Shown here: one piece after another, positions 42,079 to 50,926 of the stretch
Layout of the letters: every line of letters starts with the position of its first letter
Position numbering within the stretch: position 1 is the stretch's first letter
Assembly: GCF_000255555.1 (NCBI RefSeq)
Contig: NZ_AGRW01000049.1
Location: forward strand, 62,001-126,000
Reading direction: 5' to 3'
Length of the DNA stretch: 64,000 nucleotides
DNA from: Treponema saccharophilum DSM 2985
GTDB taxonomy: Bacteria > Spirochaetota > Spirochaetia > Treponematales > Treponemataceae
Made by a program: the position numbers and the translations under genes
Notes under the pieces: generated by a model
Seen by the model: the letters and a program-made list of their open reading frames with translations, nothing else
Databases searched by the model: none
What the model was told of the DNA's origin: nothing

Positions 42079-42449
42079 ATTTTTCCTCCTAACAAAGAAA
42101 CTATATTTTTCAGGAAACCGGCTCCACCCGGCTCCCGAATTCCCGGGGAGCAGCAACACGGAGACACAAAAAACGCCCCGGGGCAATCAACGAAAAAACG
42201 ACTAAATCCACCTTTACAAGTTCAAGATTCTAATACAGAAAGGCAATAAGAATCTTAAGATAATCAATATATAACCTTAAACATATAAAGGAAGAGCATA
42301 TGCCCGCCGCATTCCGAAAAAAACGTTAACAATCATAACGTGCGGAAAAACGATTTCAGCCCGAACGAGAAAAAAATGCGGAAAACGCGTGTTGTTCAAC
42401 GGATTGAGAAAATCTATAATCGGGTAATCTTATTTTTTGGAGAAAGACA
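42079..42449. other. 371-base intergenic region between the response regulator and icd
   Basis: No gene seen. It holds a perfect 8-base inverted repeat AAGATTCT (42224-42231)/AGAATCTT (42249-42256) in an AT-rich stretch, a GC-rich palindromic patch near 42125-42180, and the icd promoter. The inverted repeat could be an operator for the divergent genes; that is inference. Confidence 0.5.
42392..42420 (+). promoter_or_regulatory. Promoter of icd
   Basis: TTGTTC (42392-42397), 17 bases, perfect TATAAT (42415-42420). The leader is about 23 bases with GGAG before the ATG. Confidence 0.8.
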
Positions 42450-43646
42450 ATGGCAAAAATCCAGATGAAGAACGCCATCGCCGAGCTCGACGGCGACGAA
42501 ATGACGCGCGTGCTTTGGGCAGTTATCAAGGAGAAGCTCCTTGAGCCGTTCGTGGAGCTCAAGACCGAATACTACGACCTCGGCCTCAAGAACCGCGACG
42601 ATACAGACGACAAGGTCACGTACGATTCGGCAGCCGCGATAAAAAGGCTCAAGGTCGGCGTGAAGTGCGCCACCATAACGAGCAACGCCGCGAGGATGAA
42701 GGAATACAACCTCAAGCAGCTCACGAGAAGCCCGAACGGAATCATCCGCGAGGAGCTTGACGGAACGGTCTTCCGCGCGCCGATATTCGTGAAGAACATC
42801 GCCTGCTCGGTCACAAGCTGGAAGAAGCCGATTGTCCTCGGGCGCCACGCGTACGGAGACGTCTACAAGAACTGCGAGCTGAAGACGGACCAGCCCGGAA
42901 AGGCGGAGCTCGTCTTCACCGGCGCGGACGGGAAGGAAATCAGGAAGACGATACAGGAGATGAAGGGGCCGGGAATCATCCAGGGAATCCACAACCTCGA
43001 CTCGTCAATCGAAAGCTTCGCGCGCTGCTGCTTCTCGTATGCGCTCGACCAGAAAATAAGCGTCTGGCTCGGAACGAAGGACACCATCTCCAAGACGTAC
43101 GACGGGAATTTCAAGGCGATTTTCCAGCGCGTGTTCGATGAAGAATTCAAGGCGAAGTTCGACGCGGCGGGAATCGAGTACTTCTACACGCTCATCGACG
43201 ACGCCGTTGCGCGCGTGATGAAGAGCGAGGGCGGATTCCTCTGGGCGTGCAAGAACTACGACGGAGACGTGATGAGCGACATGATTGCGTCGGCATGCGG
43301 TTCGCTCGCCATGATGACGTCAATCCTCGTTAGCCCGAACGGCGAATTCGAGTACGAGGCGAGCCACGGCACCGTGCAGAAGCATTTCTACCGCTACCAG
43401 GCGGGAGAAAAGACGAGCACGAACCCGGTCGCCCTCATCTTCGCGTGGACGGGCGCGCTCGCAAAACGGGCGGAGCTTGACGGAACGCCAGAGCTTGCCG
43501 CGTTCGCGAAAAAACTCGAGAAGGCGACTCTCGACACAATCGAAAGCGGCGTCATGACGGGCGACCTCGCGCGCATCGCGGAACCGAAAGCGTCGAAAGT
43601 CCTCAACTCTTGGGAATTCATCGACGAAATCGCAAAGAAGCTGTAA
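42450..43646 (+). CDS. icd: NADP-dependent isocitrate dehydrogenase, homodimeric eukaryote-like type
   Basis: 398 residues. It oxidatively decarboxylates isocitrate to 2-oxoglutarate, giving NADPH and the carbon skeleton for glutamate. The N-terminus [68 protein letters not shown] and [17 protein letters not shown] are typical of the subfamily containing eukaryotic cytosolic NADP-IDH, distinct from E. coli Icd. It is expressed from its own promoter. No aconitase or citrate synthase is nearby, though these may be elsewhere. Confidence 0.95.
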   Translation: MAKIQMKNAIAELDGDEMTRVLWAVIKEKLLEPFVELKTEYYDLGLKNRDDTDDKVTYDSAAAIKRLKVGVKCATITSNAARMKEYNLKQLTRSPNGIIREELDGTVFRAPIFVKNIACSVTSWKKPIVLGRHAYGDVYKNCELKTDQPGKAELVFTGADGKEIRKTIQEMKGPGIIQGIHNLDSSIESFARCCFSYALDQKISVWLGTKDTISKTYDGNFKAIFQRVFDEEFKAKFDAAGIEYFYTLIDDAVARVMKSEGGFLWACKNYDGDVMSDMIASACGSLAMMTSILVSPNGEFEYEASHGTVQKHFYRYQAGEKTSTNPVALIFAWTGALAKRAELDGTPELAAFAKKLEKATLDTIESGVMTGDLARIAEPKASKVLNSWEFIDEIAKKL

Positions 43647-43655
43647 AAGGCGCGG

Positions 43656-43702
43656 CTCGCTCCATTCCCGGAGGCAAAACGCATTTCCGGGGATGGAGCG
43701 AG
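43656..43702 (+). other. Long hairpin between icd and a small ORF
   Basis: CTCGCTCCAT pairs perfectly with ATGGAGCGAG, continued by CCCGGA/TCCGGG with one T-G wobble: a 17-bp stem with a 13-base loop. There is no T-run, and the Shine-Dalgarno of the small gene abuts the 3' arm. Confidence 0.75.
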
Positions 43703-43713
43703 GAGGAGCGGAC

Positions 43714-43941
43714 ATGTACACAATGATAGACGGAAAAGCCGTCAACCTCGAACGTGTCAGGTATTTCTACCTTGACGAAACGTACGGAATCCAGTCGCTG
43801 AAATTCGTGTTCGGCGAGAAGGAAACGCTCGACTTCGCGGATTTCGCGGACAAGAAAAGCGCTAAGTCGTTTTTCGAGGAATTCTCGAACGACGTGTGCG
43901 CGGGCCACCCAAAACCGTGCTACAGCACAAAAGACGTCTGA
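43714..43941 (+). CDS. Small protein of unknown function
   Basis: 75 residues (MYTMIDGKAVNLERVRYFYL...). A compact beta-hairpin-like start (VRYFYLDETYGIQSLKFVFG) is followed by an acidic/aromatic helix (DFADFADKKSAKSFFEEFS). Two cysteines near the end. GAGGAG precedes the ATG at 43714; an in-frame ATG at 43693 lies inside the hairpin arm and lacks a site. It may be co-transcribed with icd. Not recognised. Confidence 0.65.
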   Translation: MYTMIDGKAVNLERVRYFYLDETYGIQSLKFVFGEKETLDFADFADKKSAKSFFEEFSNDVCAGHPKPCYSTKDV

Positions 43942-43945
43942 GCGC

Positions 43946-43972
43946 CGTCGCCGGACGGCACGTCCGGTGACG
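43946..43972. other. Hairpin between two convergent genes
   Basis: CGTCGCCGGAC pairs with GTCCGGTGACG (one wobble) around a 5-base loop. No T-tract on either side; a possible factor-independent pause or RNA-end protecting stem. Confidence 0.5.
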
Positions 43973-43976
43973 ATTC

Positions 43977-45875
43977 TCAATCCGCGTTCTCCGAATAATA
44001 TTTCTCAAGTTTTTTCAGGCAGGCGACAAAAATATTCTCCAAATCAGGATCGAACTGCTTGCCCATGCCGTCAATCATAATCCGGCACGCCATCTCGAAG
44101 CTCATCGGCTCCTTGTAGCACCGTTTGCTGACGAGCGCGTCGTAGACGTCCGCGACGGACATTATCCTCGCCTCGACGGGGATTCCCTCGCCCACCATGC
44201 CGCCGTCCTTCCCTTCCGGGTATCCAAGCCCGTCCCATCGCTCGTGGTGGTACCGTGCGATGTTGAACGCCGTGTCGACGAACGACTCCTCCTCCACGTC
44301 GCGCAGGACAAGGTTCACGATTTCGCCGCTGTGCTCCGCGTGCGTCTTCATAATCGCGTACTCGTCGGCGTCGAGTTTCCCTGGCTTGCAGAGAATCTTC
44401 GTGTCGATGAAAATCTTCCCGAGGTCGTGCATCGGGGCCGCGCGGATGATGTCCTCGCCCTTTTTCTTTGAAATCCTGCTGAATTTAGGGTTCCCCGTCC
44501 CCGCCCTGTTCCTGCGGATTATCTCGTCAACGAGGATTTTCATGACCTCGCTCGTCCGCTTCACGTGCCCGCCCGTATTCCCGTCGCGGGAGCCAATCAT
44601 GTCGCCGAGGCTCGACACTATCCTCCGCTGAATTTCGAGGACGTGGACAGTCTGCTTGGCGACCTCGTCGCTCAGCTCCGTCGCGAACCGTTCGAGCATC
44701 ATCTTGTGCTCCTCGTGCTCGCGCACCTCCGAATCGACGTCCCGCGTGCCGCAAATCACCTCGACAGGCTCGTTCCTGCCGTTCCGCTTGCAGACAATCA
44801 GGCTCGAGCGGAACCAGCGCCCCGTTCCCGGCCCGTACAAATCGCGCGACTTGAAATCGGCGCTGCAGTTGTCGGTATCCCGCAGCCGCTCCTTCATCGT
44901 GTCGATGTCGAAGAATTCCCTGACCTCCCGCATGTTCTCCGGGATGTAGAATTCTTCAGGAATCCCGTCAAGCGCCTCCCGGATGCTCGTGTGCTTCCCG
45001 AAGAATTCGTGGAGCACGTCGCTCGCGCGGATTTCCTGGAACGTGTCGTTCTCAAGGTTCGCCTTGTAGAGAATCGTGTAGATTCCCGACACGGCGCGGA
45101 TGACGGAATTCGTATCGCGCTTCAGGTTCGAGAAGGTGAGGACGAACGTCACCCGTATCACGAGGAGGACAAGCCAAAGAGCGAACGCGGCGAGGAGAAG
45201 CTTCGGCCGCGTCCCCTGAAGGCAGCTTCTCGTGAGCCGGTAAAACATCGAGCAGGAAAAATCGAGCCGCTCGCCCTTCTTGTGGTAAAAGATGAACCCT
45301 ACCGTCGTCTTCCCCGCCTCATTCCCGAACGCCCTGACGGGAAGTTCCCCGGAAACCTCAGACGGATTGTATATTATGTAGTCGCCGTCGGAGAGGGAAA
45401 TGTACAAATCCTCCGCGACATAAAAATGCTCAAGCCTGATTTCGCTTTCGCTGTAGTTCCGAAGGTCGAGCTCCTGGACGATTTCCTCCGGGTACGTTTT
45501 CCGGTGCTGGTGGATTTCGACCGTGCCGCACCACGAGTTGTTGATGTAGCATTCCTTCTTGATGTTTATCCGGAGCTTCCATTCCGTAAGCTCCGCGTCG
45601 CTGAAATTCATGACGGTGCAGTCGTACGTCGAGCCGGTGAACGTGACGATTTCGCCCATGAACTCGATGTCGCGCTTGTCCCAGGAATCGGCAAGCCCGC
45701 CGCGCGGATAGAGCTGCACCGTGCATTCGGCGCGCTCCCCCTCGCCGACGATGCGACGGCGCGCGTTGAATTTGTCAGTCTCGTAAACATGGACGAAAAA
45801 GAAGAGAAGACCCGCAATCAGAAGCACGCCGAAAATACCGAAAACGATTATGTTTATTCTCCTTTCCTTTTCCAT
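43977..45875 (-). CDS. Membrane HD-GYP cyclic-di-GMP phosphodiesterase with CBM2-like sensor domain
   Basis: 632 residues. Membrane segment about 8-30; extracytoplasmic region about 31-215; second membrane segment about 222-248; a PAS-like region about 255-390; HD-GYP domain about 415-632 with MHDLGK (482-487), THAEHSGEI and HHERWDGLGYPEG (543-555). The extracytoplasmic part has a carbohydrate-binding-module-2-like pattern: TVMNFSDAELTEWKLRINI, NSWCGTVEIHQ, DGDYIIYNPSE, KTTVGFIFYH. A role sensing plant polysaccharide and lowering c-di-GMP is inferred. GAGG precedes the ATG. Confidence 0.88.
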   Translation of the reverse strand: MEKERRINIIVFGIFGVLLIAGLLFFFVHVYETDKFNARRRIVGEGERAECTVQLYPRGGLADSWDKRDIEFMGEIVTFTGSTYDCTVMNFSDAELTEWKLRINIKKECYINNSWCGTVEIHQHRKTYPEEIVQELDLRNYSESEIRLEHFYVAEDLYISLSDGDYIIYNPSEVSGELPVRAFGNEAGKTTVGFIFYHKKGERLDFSCSMFYRLTRSCLQGTRPKLLLAAFALWLVLLVIRVTFVLTFSNLKRDTNSVIRAVSGIYTILYKANLENDTFQEIRASDVLHEFFGKHTSIREALDGIPEEFYIPENMREVREFFDIDTMKERLRDTDNCSADFKSRDLYGPGTGRWFRSSLIVCKRNGRNEPVEVICGTRDVDSEVREHEEHKMMLERFATELSDEVAKQTVHVLEIQRRIVSSLGDMIGSRDGNTGGHVKRTSEVMKILVDEIIRRNRAGTGNPKFSRISKKKGEDIIRAAPMHDLGKIFIDTKILCKPGKLDADEYAIMKTHAEHSGEIVNLVLRDVEEESFVDTAFNIARYHHERWDGLGYPEGKDGGMVGEGIPVEARIMSVADVYDALVSKRCYKEPMSFEMACRIMIDGMGKQFDPDLENIFVACLKKLEKYYSENAD

Positions 45876-46014
45876 AAATTCCTCTCAATAAATCTCACGG
45901 TGATATCAAATAAATTTTCAGGACAGTTCTTCATTTTACTACATAAATACGGAAAATCTAAAACAAACATTCCGAAAACGGGAATTGCCCTGTGCATTTT
46001 CCCGCGATTTTCAA

Positions 46015-46020
46015 TACAAT
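46015..46020 (+). promoter_or_regulatory. TACAAT box 7 bases upstream of the topoisomerase gene
   Basis: Five of six -10 bases, 7 bases before the ATG, no Shine-Dalgarno between. No good -35. Confidence 0.45.
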
Positions 46021-46027
46021 CGCAGAT

Positions 46028-48079
46028 ATGAAAGAAGAGAAGAACACGGCGGCAAGGAAGACTGCCGCCACCGCAAAGCCCAAGGCAGGAATCGGGGAGG
46101 ACGGAACGTTCCGCGCATGGGACAAGGCAAAGACATCGGACGCCAAGAAAACAGGAAAGACAGAGGACAAGGGGTTCGTGCCGGGAACGACCGCGGAGGA
46201 TGCCGAAAAAAGACTCGCCGCAGCAAAATCGAAGGACCCGTCTCTCAGCGCGCCGAAGAAGAAAGCCGTATCATACACCGACGACCAAATCAGGCACCTG
46301 GACGCGCTCGAGCACATCCGCCTGCGCTCGGGAATGTATATCGGGCGGCTCGGCGACGGCTCGAACCAGAACGACGGAATCTACATCCTGCTCAAGGAGA
46401 TAATCGACAACTCGGTCGACGAATTCATCATGGGATTCGGCGACCGCATTGACGTCACCATCTCGCTTGAGGACAAAAGCGTGTCCGTCCGCGATTACGG
46501 GCGCGGAATCCCGCTCGGGAAAGTCGTCGACTGCGTGTCGCAGATTAACACGGGCGCGAAATACAACGACGACGTGTTCCAGTTCTCAGTCGGAATGAAC
46601 GGCGTCGGAACGAAGGCAGTCAACGCGCTCTCGTCCCATTTCCGCGTCGTATCGATTCGCGACGGGCAGTGCACCGAGGCGGTGTTCGCGCGCGGAAAGC
46701 TCGTCACGCAGAAGACAGGGACGCTCAAGCAGCCGCAGCCGAACGGAACGTATTTCGAATTCACGCCCGACGAATCGATTTTCGGGAAGTACTCGTTCAA
46801 CATGGAATTCGTCGAGAAGCGGATGTGGAACTACGCGTACCTCAACACGGGGCTGACGCTCAGGCTCAACGGGCAGGATTTCGTCAGCGAGAACGGGCTC
46901 CTCGACCTTCTGCAGAAGGAGCTTGAGGAGAATTCGCTCTACCAAATCGGAAGCTACCGCGGGGAGCACCTCCAGTTCGCGTTCACCCACACGAATTCGT
47001 ACGGCGAGAACTATTTCAGCTTCGTCAACGGGCAGTACACGTCAGACGGCGGAACGCACCTCGCCGCCTTCAAGGAAGGATTCCTCAAGGGCGTGAACGA
47101 TTTCTTCCACTCGAACTACAAATCCGAGGACGTCCGCGAGGGAATAACGGCGGCAGTTCTCGCGAAGGTGAAGGACCCCGTCTTCGAAAGCCAGACGAAG
47201 AACAAGCTCGGGAACACGGACATCCGGCAGTGGATTGTCGCGGAGACGCAGAGCGGGCTTGACGACTGGCTCCACAAGCACCCGAAGGAGGCGGAGGCGC
47301 TCAAGGAGAAAATCGAGAAGAACGAGAAGCTCAGGACGGAGCTGAACGCGGTCAAGAAGGAGGCGAAGGAGGCGGCAAAGAAAATCTCGCTCAAAATCGA
47401 GAAGCTCAAGGACTGCCGGTTCCACCTCCAGGACGGCGAGAAGGGCGCGGAGTCGATGATTTTCATAACGGAGGGAGATTCGGCGACGGGCTCAATGGTC
47501 GGAAGCCGCGACCCCACATACCAGGCGATTTTCTCCCTGCGCGGAAAGCCCGAGAACATGTACGGCAAGAAGCGCAGCGACATCTACAAGAACCAGGAGC
47601 TGTTCAACCTGATGATGGCGCTCGGAATCGAACAGGACGTTGAGAACCTCCGCTACTCGAAAATCGTCATCGCGACAGATGCCGACAACGACGGTTTCCA
47701 CATCAGGAACCTCGTCCTCACATTCCTCCTCGGGTATTTCGAGGAGCTCGTGACGAGCGGGCGCGTGTGGATTCTCGAGACGCCGCTTTTCCGCGCGCGG
47801 AACAAGAAGGACACGATTTACTGCTACAGCGAGGAGGAGCGCGACAAGGCGGTGAAGAAGCTCGGCGCGTCGGCGGAGGTCACGCGCTTCAAGGGACTCG
47901 GCGAGATAAGCCCGCACGAGTTCAAGCAGTTCATAGACCCGAGCACGATGCATCTCACCCCCGTCGAGGTCCAGGCGCTGAAGAACGTCCCCTCGGTGCT
48001 CTCCTTCTACATGGGAAAGAACACCCCCGAGCGGCGCGACTTCATCGTCCACCACCTCAAACAGGACATCGACGCATAA
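46028..48079 (+). CDS. parE: Type IIA topoisomerase subunit B (ParE/GyrB-like) with basic N-terminal extension
   Basis: 683 residues. GHKL ATPase domain: LEHIRLRSGMYIG, EIIDNSVDEF, DYGRGIPLG, GMNGVGTKAVNALS. Transducer, then TOPRIM with ITEGDSATGSM and TDADNDGFHIRNL, and the C-terminal FKGLGEISPHEFKQF. The first 82 residues are a Lys/Ala/Thr-rich extension absent from usual ParE/GyrB. The next in-frame Met after the chosen ATG is inside the ATPase core, which supports the start. Topo IV versus gyrase cannot be settled without other subunits; ParE is preferred by the lack of a GyrB-type insert. Confidence 0.85.
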   Translation: MKEEKNTAARKTAATAKPKAGIGEDGTFRAWDKAKTSDAKKTGKTEDKGFVPGTTAEDAEKRLAAAKSKDPSLSAPKKKAVSYTDDQIRHLDALEHIRLRSGMYIGRLGDGSNQNDGIYILLKEIIDNSVDEFIMGFGDRIDVTISLEDKSVSVRDYGRGIPLGKVVDCVSQINTGAKYNDDVFQFSVGMNGVGTKAVNALSSHFRVVSIRDGQCTEAVFARGKLVTQKTGTLKQPQPNGTYFEFTPDESIFGKYSFNMEFVEKRMWNYAYLNTGLTLRLNGQDFVSENGLLDLLQKELEENSLYQIGSYRGEHLQFAFTHTNSYGENYFSFVNGQYTSDGGTHLAAFKEGFLKGVNDFFHSNYKSEDVREGITAAVLAKVKDPVFESQTKNKLGNTDIRQWIVAETQSGLDDWLHKHPKEAEALKEKIEKNEKLRTELNAVKKEAKEAAKKISLKIEKLKDCRFHLQDGEKGAESMIFITEGDSATGSMVGSRDPTYQAIFSLRGKPENMYGKKRSDIYKNQELFNLMMALGIEQDVENLRYSKIVIATDADNDGFHIRNLVLTFLLGYFEELVTSGRVWILETPLFRARNKKDTIYCYSEEERDKAVKKLGASAEVTRFKGLGEISPHEFKQFIDPSTMHLTPVEVQALKNVPSVLSFYMGKNTPERRDFIVHHLKQDIDA

Positions 48080-48092
48080 AAAGACCACGCAC

Positions 48093-48122
48093 AAAAAAAA
48101 CAGGGGTGTCGTCAGACACCCC
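48093..48122 (-). terminator. Terminator on the minus strand beyond pgeF and the repeats
   Basis: GGGGTGTC/GACACCCC perfect 8-bp stem with a 4-base loop; on the minus strand TG and eight T bases follow. It ends the pgeF-side transcript after passing through the repeat pair. On the plus strand no T-run follows. Confidence 0.75.
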
Positions 48123-48158
48123 GAATCCGTGTGAAAAAAAAGAAAAAACGCAAATCCC

Positions 48159-48372
48159 CACATCACGCGCAACCCCGCCAGGGCGCGGAACATGCCCCGC
48201 AGGTTCCTGCATCCGCTTGCTCCATAAATGCCGGACTCAGAACGGAAAAAGAAAACGCAAAGCCGCACCCCACATCACGCGCAACCTCACCAGGGCGCAG
48301 AACATGCTCCGCATGTTCCTGCGTGCGCTTGCTCCATAAATGCTGAACTCAGAACGGAAAAAGGAATGCAAG
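48159..48372 (-). repeat. Two tandem units (about 112 bases) of a dispersed structured repeat
   Basis: Unit 1 starts at 48159 and unit 2 at 48271 (plus-strand coordinates), sharing CACATCACGCGCAAC, GCTTGCTCCATAAATG and CTCAGAACGGAAAAAG blocks. Read on the minus strand they begin TTTTTCCGTTCTGAGT, then TGGAGCAAGCG, then a hairpin GGAACATGC/GCATGTTC in one unit. The same block order occurs at 53315-53690 in the other orientation. They lie between the pgeF stop and its downstream terminator, so they would be in the pgeF mRNA 3' region. Confidence 0.85.
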
Positions 48373-49188
48373 CGCCGACTGAACGGTCATCGCGCGGCTA
48401 CGCTCGTCAGCTGTCACGGTCGGCGGAAGCGGGGCGGACTGGCGGCGGAAACTTCCGAAGACGGGAGAGCCGTCGGGGAACGACGAGCAGCAGGTACAGT
48501 CGGACGACACCGTGATGTTCTCGTCCCGGATTCCGGCAGAGCGGAGCACGGCAAGGTTCGCCTCCGTGAGGGAAAGAAAGAATCCGCCGTTTTTTTCCGA
48601 GACGCACGTTTTTCCGAACGTGCCGGCGAAGAAGCCTGCGCGGTCGCGGTCGATGTTGTAGCAGCATCCCCCGATATGCGGTCCGATTGCGGCAAGAAGG
48701 GAGCCTGCGTCCGAGCCGAATTTATCCGCCATCATCGAGACGCCCTCGGCTGCGATTCCCGTTCCTTTCCATCCGGAATGGAGCGCGCCCACGGCGCCAG
48801 TCTTCGGGTCGTAAAGGAAAATCGGGACGCAGTCGGCGACCGTCACGACGGGAACGACGGAGGGATTCTTCGTGACGATACCGTCGGCGACGATTCCCTC
48901 CGTGTCTCCCGCAACAGACGACTCGACCACCTTTTTCGAGTGGACAAGCTCGACGGGGGAAAGCGCCATCTTCCGGGAATTTCCGACGGCGGACGATACG
49001 AAATCGATGATTTTCTTGCGGTTGTCGTTCCGCTCGTTCCAGCGGAAGCGCATCGAGCCCGCGCGCAGGAGGCTCATCCCCCAGACGGCGCCGGGAACGG
49101 GCCTACCGCAAGAGAAGAACGGGAAAAGGGCGAACTCGTCCGACGGCGAGACGGATTCCGAGACACTGATGACGTTCGGTTCCGCCAT
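48349..49188 (-). CDS. pgeF: PgeF/YfiH-family protein (peptidoglycan editing or purine nucleosidase-like)
   Basis: 279 residues. The family core VTVADCVPIFLYDPKTG and VGALHSGWKGTG carries the metal-binding Cys/His, with GPHIGGCCYNI and SDCTCCSS later. E. coli YfiH removes wrongly built peptidoglycan precursors; others act on purine nucleosides. The C-terminus after the family end (FGSFRRQS) adds about 35 residues, and the final codons (ALAFLFPF) and stop come from the conserved 5' block of a repeat unit. It starts 2 bases after the stop of the upstream gene. Confidence 0.9.
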   Translation of the reverse strand: MAEPNVISVSESVSPSDEFALFPFFSCGRPVPGAVWGMSLLRAGSMRFRWNERNDNRKKIIDFVSSAVGNSRKMALSPVELVHSKKVVESSVAGDTEGIVADGIVTKNPSVVPVVTVADCVPIFLYDPKTGAVGALHSGWKGTGIAAEGVSMMADKFGSDAGSLLAAIGPHIGGCCYNIDRDRAGFFAGTFGKTCVSEKNGGFFLSLTEANLAVLRSAGIRDENITVSSDCTCCSSFPDGSPVFGSFRRQSAPLPPTVTADERSRAMTVQSALAFLFPF

Positions 49189-49190
49189 CG

Positions 49191-50918
49191 TCAGATTCCG
49201 TCCCCGGCAAGAACGTGCGGCGCGTCGAACATCTCAAGCTCCTTTATTATGTTCAGCGCATTTTCGAGGGAATCGCGCGCATTCTGCAGCGTCGAAAGGA
49301 AGTTTTCGTTGCCGCGCCCCGACAGATGCCCGATATTCGACAGCGTGTCGAACCGCGCCTCCTTCTTCAGACCGAGAAGTCCGGAAAGAATGTGGTTCAT
49401 CGAGCGGTTTGCGGTGCCGAACTGGTTTATTATGAGCTGCATCTCTGACTCGACGCTCCTCATCAGCTGCTCGACGCGGGTCTGCTCCTGGAGCGTCCTC
49501 ATCTGCCCCTCGGCGCTGAATTTCGCGAACGTGCTTCCGACATCGCCGCTCGGCTTGATGCGGTCGTTCAGGGCGTTGAGCGCCATCGATATATGGATGA
49601 AATCGTTGAACGTGTCCGTGTACATCAGCTGGTTGTCCTTCTTCTTGAAGACGCCCTCGACCATAATCGACTTGAGCACAATCTCGTACGTCGGAAATTC
49701 CTTGAGGAAATACCAGTAGAGGAATCCGCCCGTAAGCTCGTAGCGGAATTTCACGCCGCCCCAAAGGTTCTCCCACGGCCTGTTCGGCAGAATCGGGAAC
49801 GATTCCAACGAGAAACGGCTGACGAGGCTCTGCCTGAGGTTCTCCTTCTTGCAGTCGAAAACCCACGAGTCCCATTTCTGCTCGAAAATCTTCTTCCAGC
49901 TCGTCTTGAATTTGACGAACCAGTCCTCGCCGCCCGAGAAATGCTCCGGCATCCACTGCGAATCGGAATAGACGATGCAGCTTATCGAATGAATCGGGAC
50001 GGAGCTCATGAACATGTGCAGGTTCGACATGTTCTCCATCGCCTTCGACATGAACTCAACAGCGTCGTTCGAATTCTCGTCGGAATCGGAGCCTTTTTTC
50101 TTCGAATTCCTGATGGAGAAGAGGAATAGCGTCTCAAGAACCTCGTTGGGAAGGCGGAAGCTGTTCAGCAGGCATTTCGCGAACGCGCCGATTTCGTTCT
50201 CAATCTGGCTGAACTGGCACGTGTGGATTTCGTCCGTTATCTCGGAGAAAAGGCTCAAAAACCTGTTGAAGGGAAGCCGGACGAACTGCCTGAGCCAATC
50301 GACGGATTTGACAGCCTCGTACATCTCGTTTTTGGAATCCGCCGGAATCGACTGGAAAATGTCGTCCATCTGCCGGAGCAGCTCGACGCGGTACTCGAGT
50401 TTTGCCTCGCCAGTAACTGGATTCGTGTACGGGTCAACGTTGTCGGCAAGGTCGCGGGCCACAATCGGCATGACAATCGAGCCGAGGAACACATAGAACG
50501 CGCCCTCGTCCTGCTCGAACGACACGACGTACGGCCGGAAAAAGTCCGCCGATTTCTTGAGGTCGCGGAGCTTGTCGTAGAACGCTGGAAGGATGAACCC
50601 CCGCTTCATGTCGATGAGGCCGGGAAAATTTCTCCCGACAATCTTCGCCATGCTCTGGATTTTTATCTCGTTGAACAGGATTTCCGTCGACGTGTTCGTG
50701 AAAATCGATTTCAACCAAAGCCAAAACCTGAACGGAAGAGACTCCTTCTTCAGCTGCTCGGACAAAGTCGTCTCCGGCTCCGTCGGCAGGTCCTCAACTG
50801 GAGAGAATGAGTCATTTTCATAATCTTTTGGAGTGCTTTGCATCTTGTCTAGTATAGACTGCCTCTCCTCCGCAGAGATTCCGGACACGAGCGCGTCGAA
50901 TGAATTAGAGCTTCCCAT
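49191..50918 (-). CDS. Conserved cytoplasmic spirochaetal protein (possibly DUF5312)
   Basis: 575 residues with no signal peptide and no clear membrane span. Starts MGSSNSFDALVSGISAEERQ; helical throughout with basic/aromatic blocks (LPFRFWLWLKSIF, LTGGFLYWYFLKEFPTYEI). I recall a spirochaete-restricted family of such proteins (DUF5312) but cannot confirm membership. The frame is open 125 codons upstream with unlike composition; the ATG at 50918 is chosen because the acidic soluble start fits and TAAAAT ends 8 bases upstream. It is co-directional with and almost contiguous to pgeF. Confidence 0.65.
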   Translation of the reverse strand: MGSSNSFDALVSGISAEERQSILDKMQSTPKDYENDSFSPVEDLPTEPETTLSEQLKKESLPFRFWLWLKSIFTNTSTEILFNEIKIQSMAKIVGRNFPGLIDMKRGFILPAFYDKLRDLKKSADFFRPYVVSFEQDEGAFYVFLGSIVMPIVARDLADNVDPYTNPVTGEAKLEYRVELLRQMDDIFQSIPADSKNEMYEAVKSVDWLRQFVRLPFNRFLSLFSEITDEIHTCQFSQIENEIGAFAKCLLNSFRLPNEVLETLFLFSIRNSKKKGSDSDENSNDAVEFMSKAMENMSNLHMFMSSVPIHSISCIVYSDSQWMPEHFSGGEDWFVKFKTSWKKIFEQKWDSWVFDCKKENLRQSLVSRFSLESFPILPNRPWENLWGGVKFRYELTGGFLYWYFLKEFPTYEIVLKSIMVEGVFKKKDNQLMYTDTFNDFIHISMALNALNDRIKPSGDVGSTFAKFSAEGQMRTLQEQTRVEQLMRSVESEMQLIINQFGTANRSMNHILSGLLGLKKEARFDTLSNIGHLSGRGNENFLSTLQNARDSLENALNIIKELEMFDAPHVLAGDGI

Positions 50919-50926
50919 AGCGAGAT

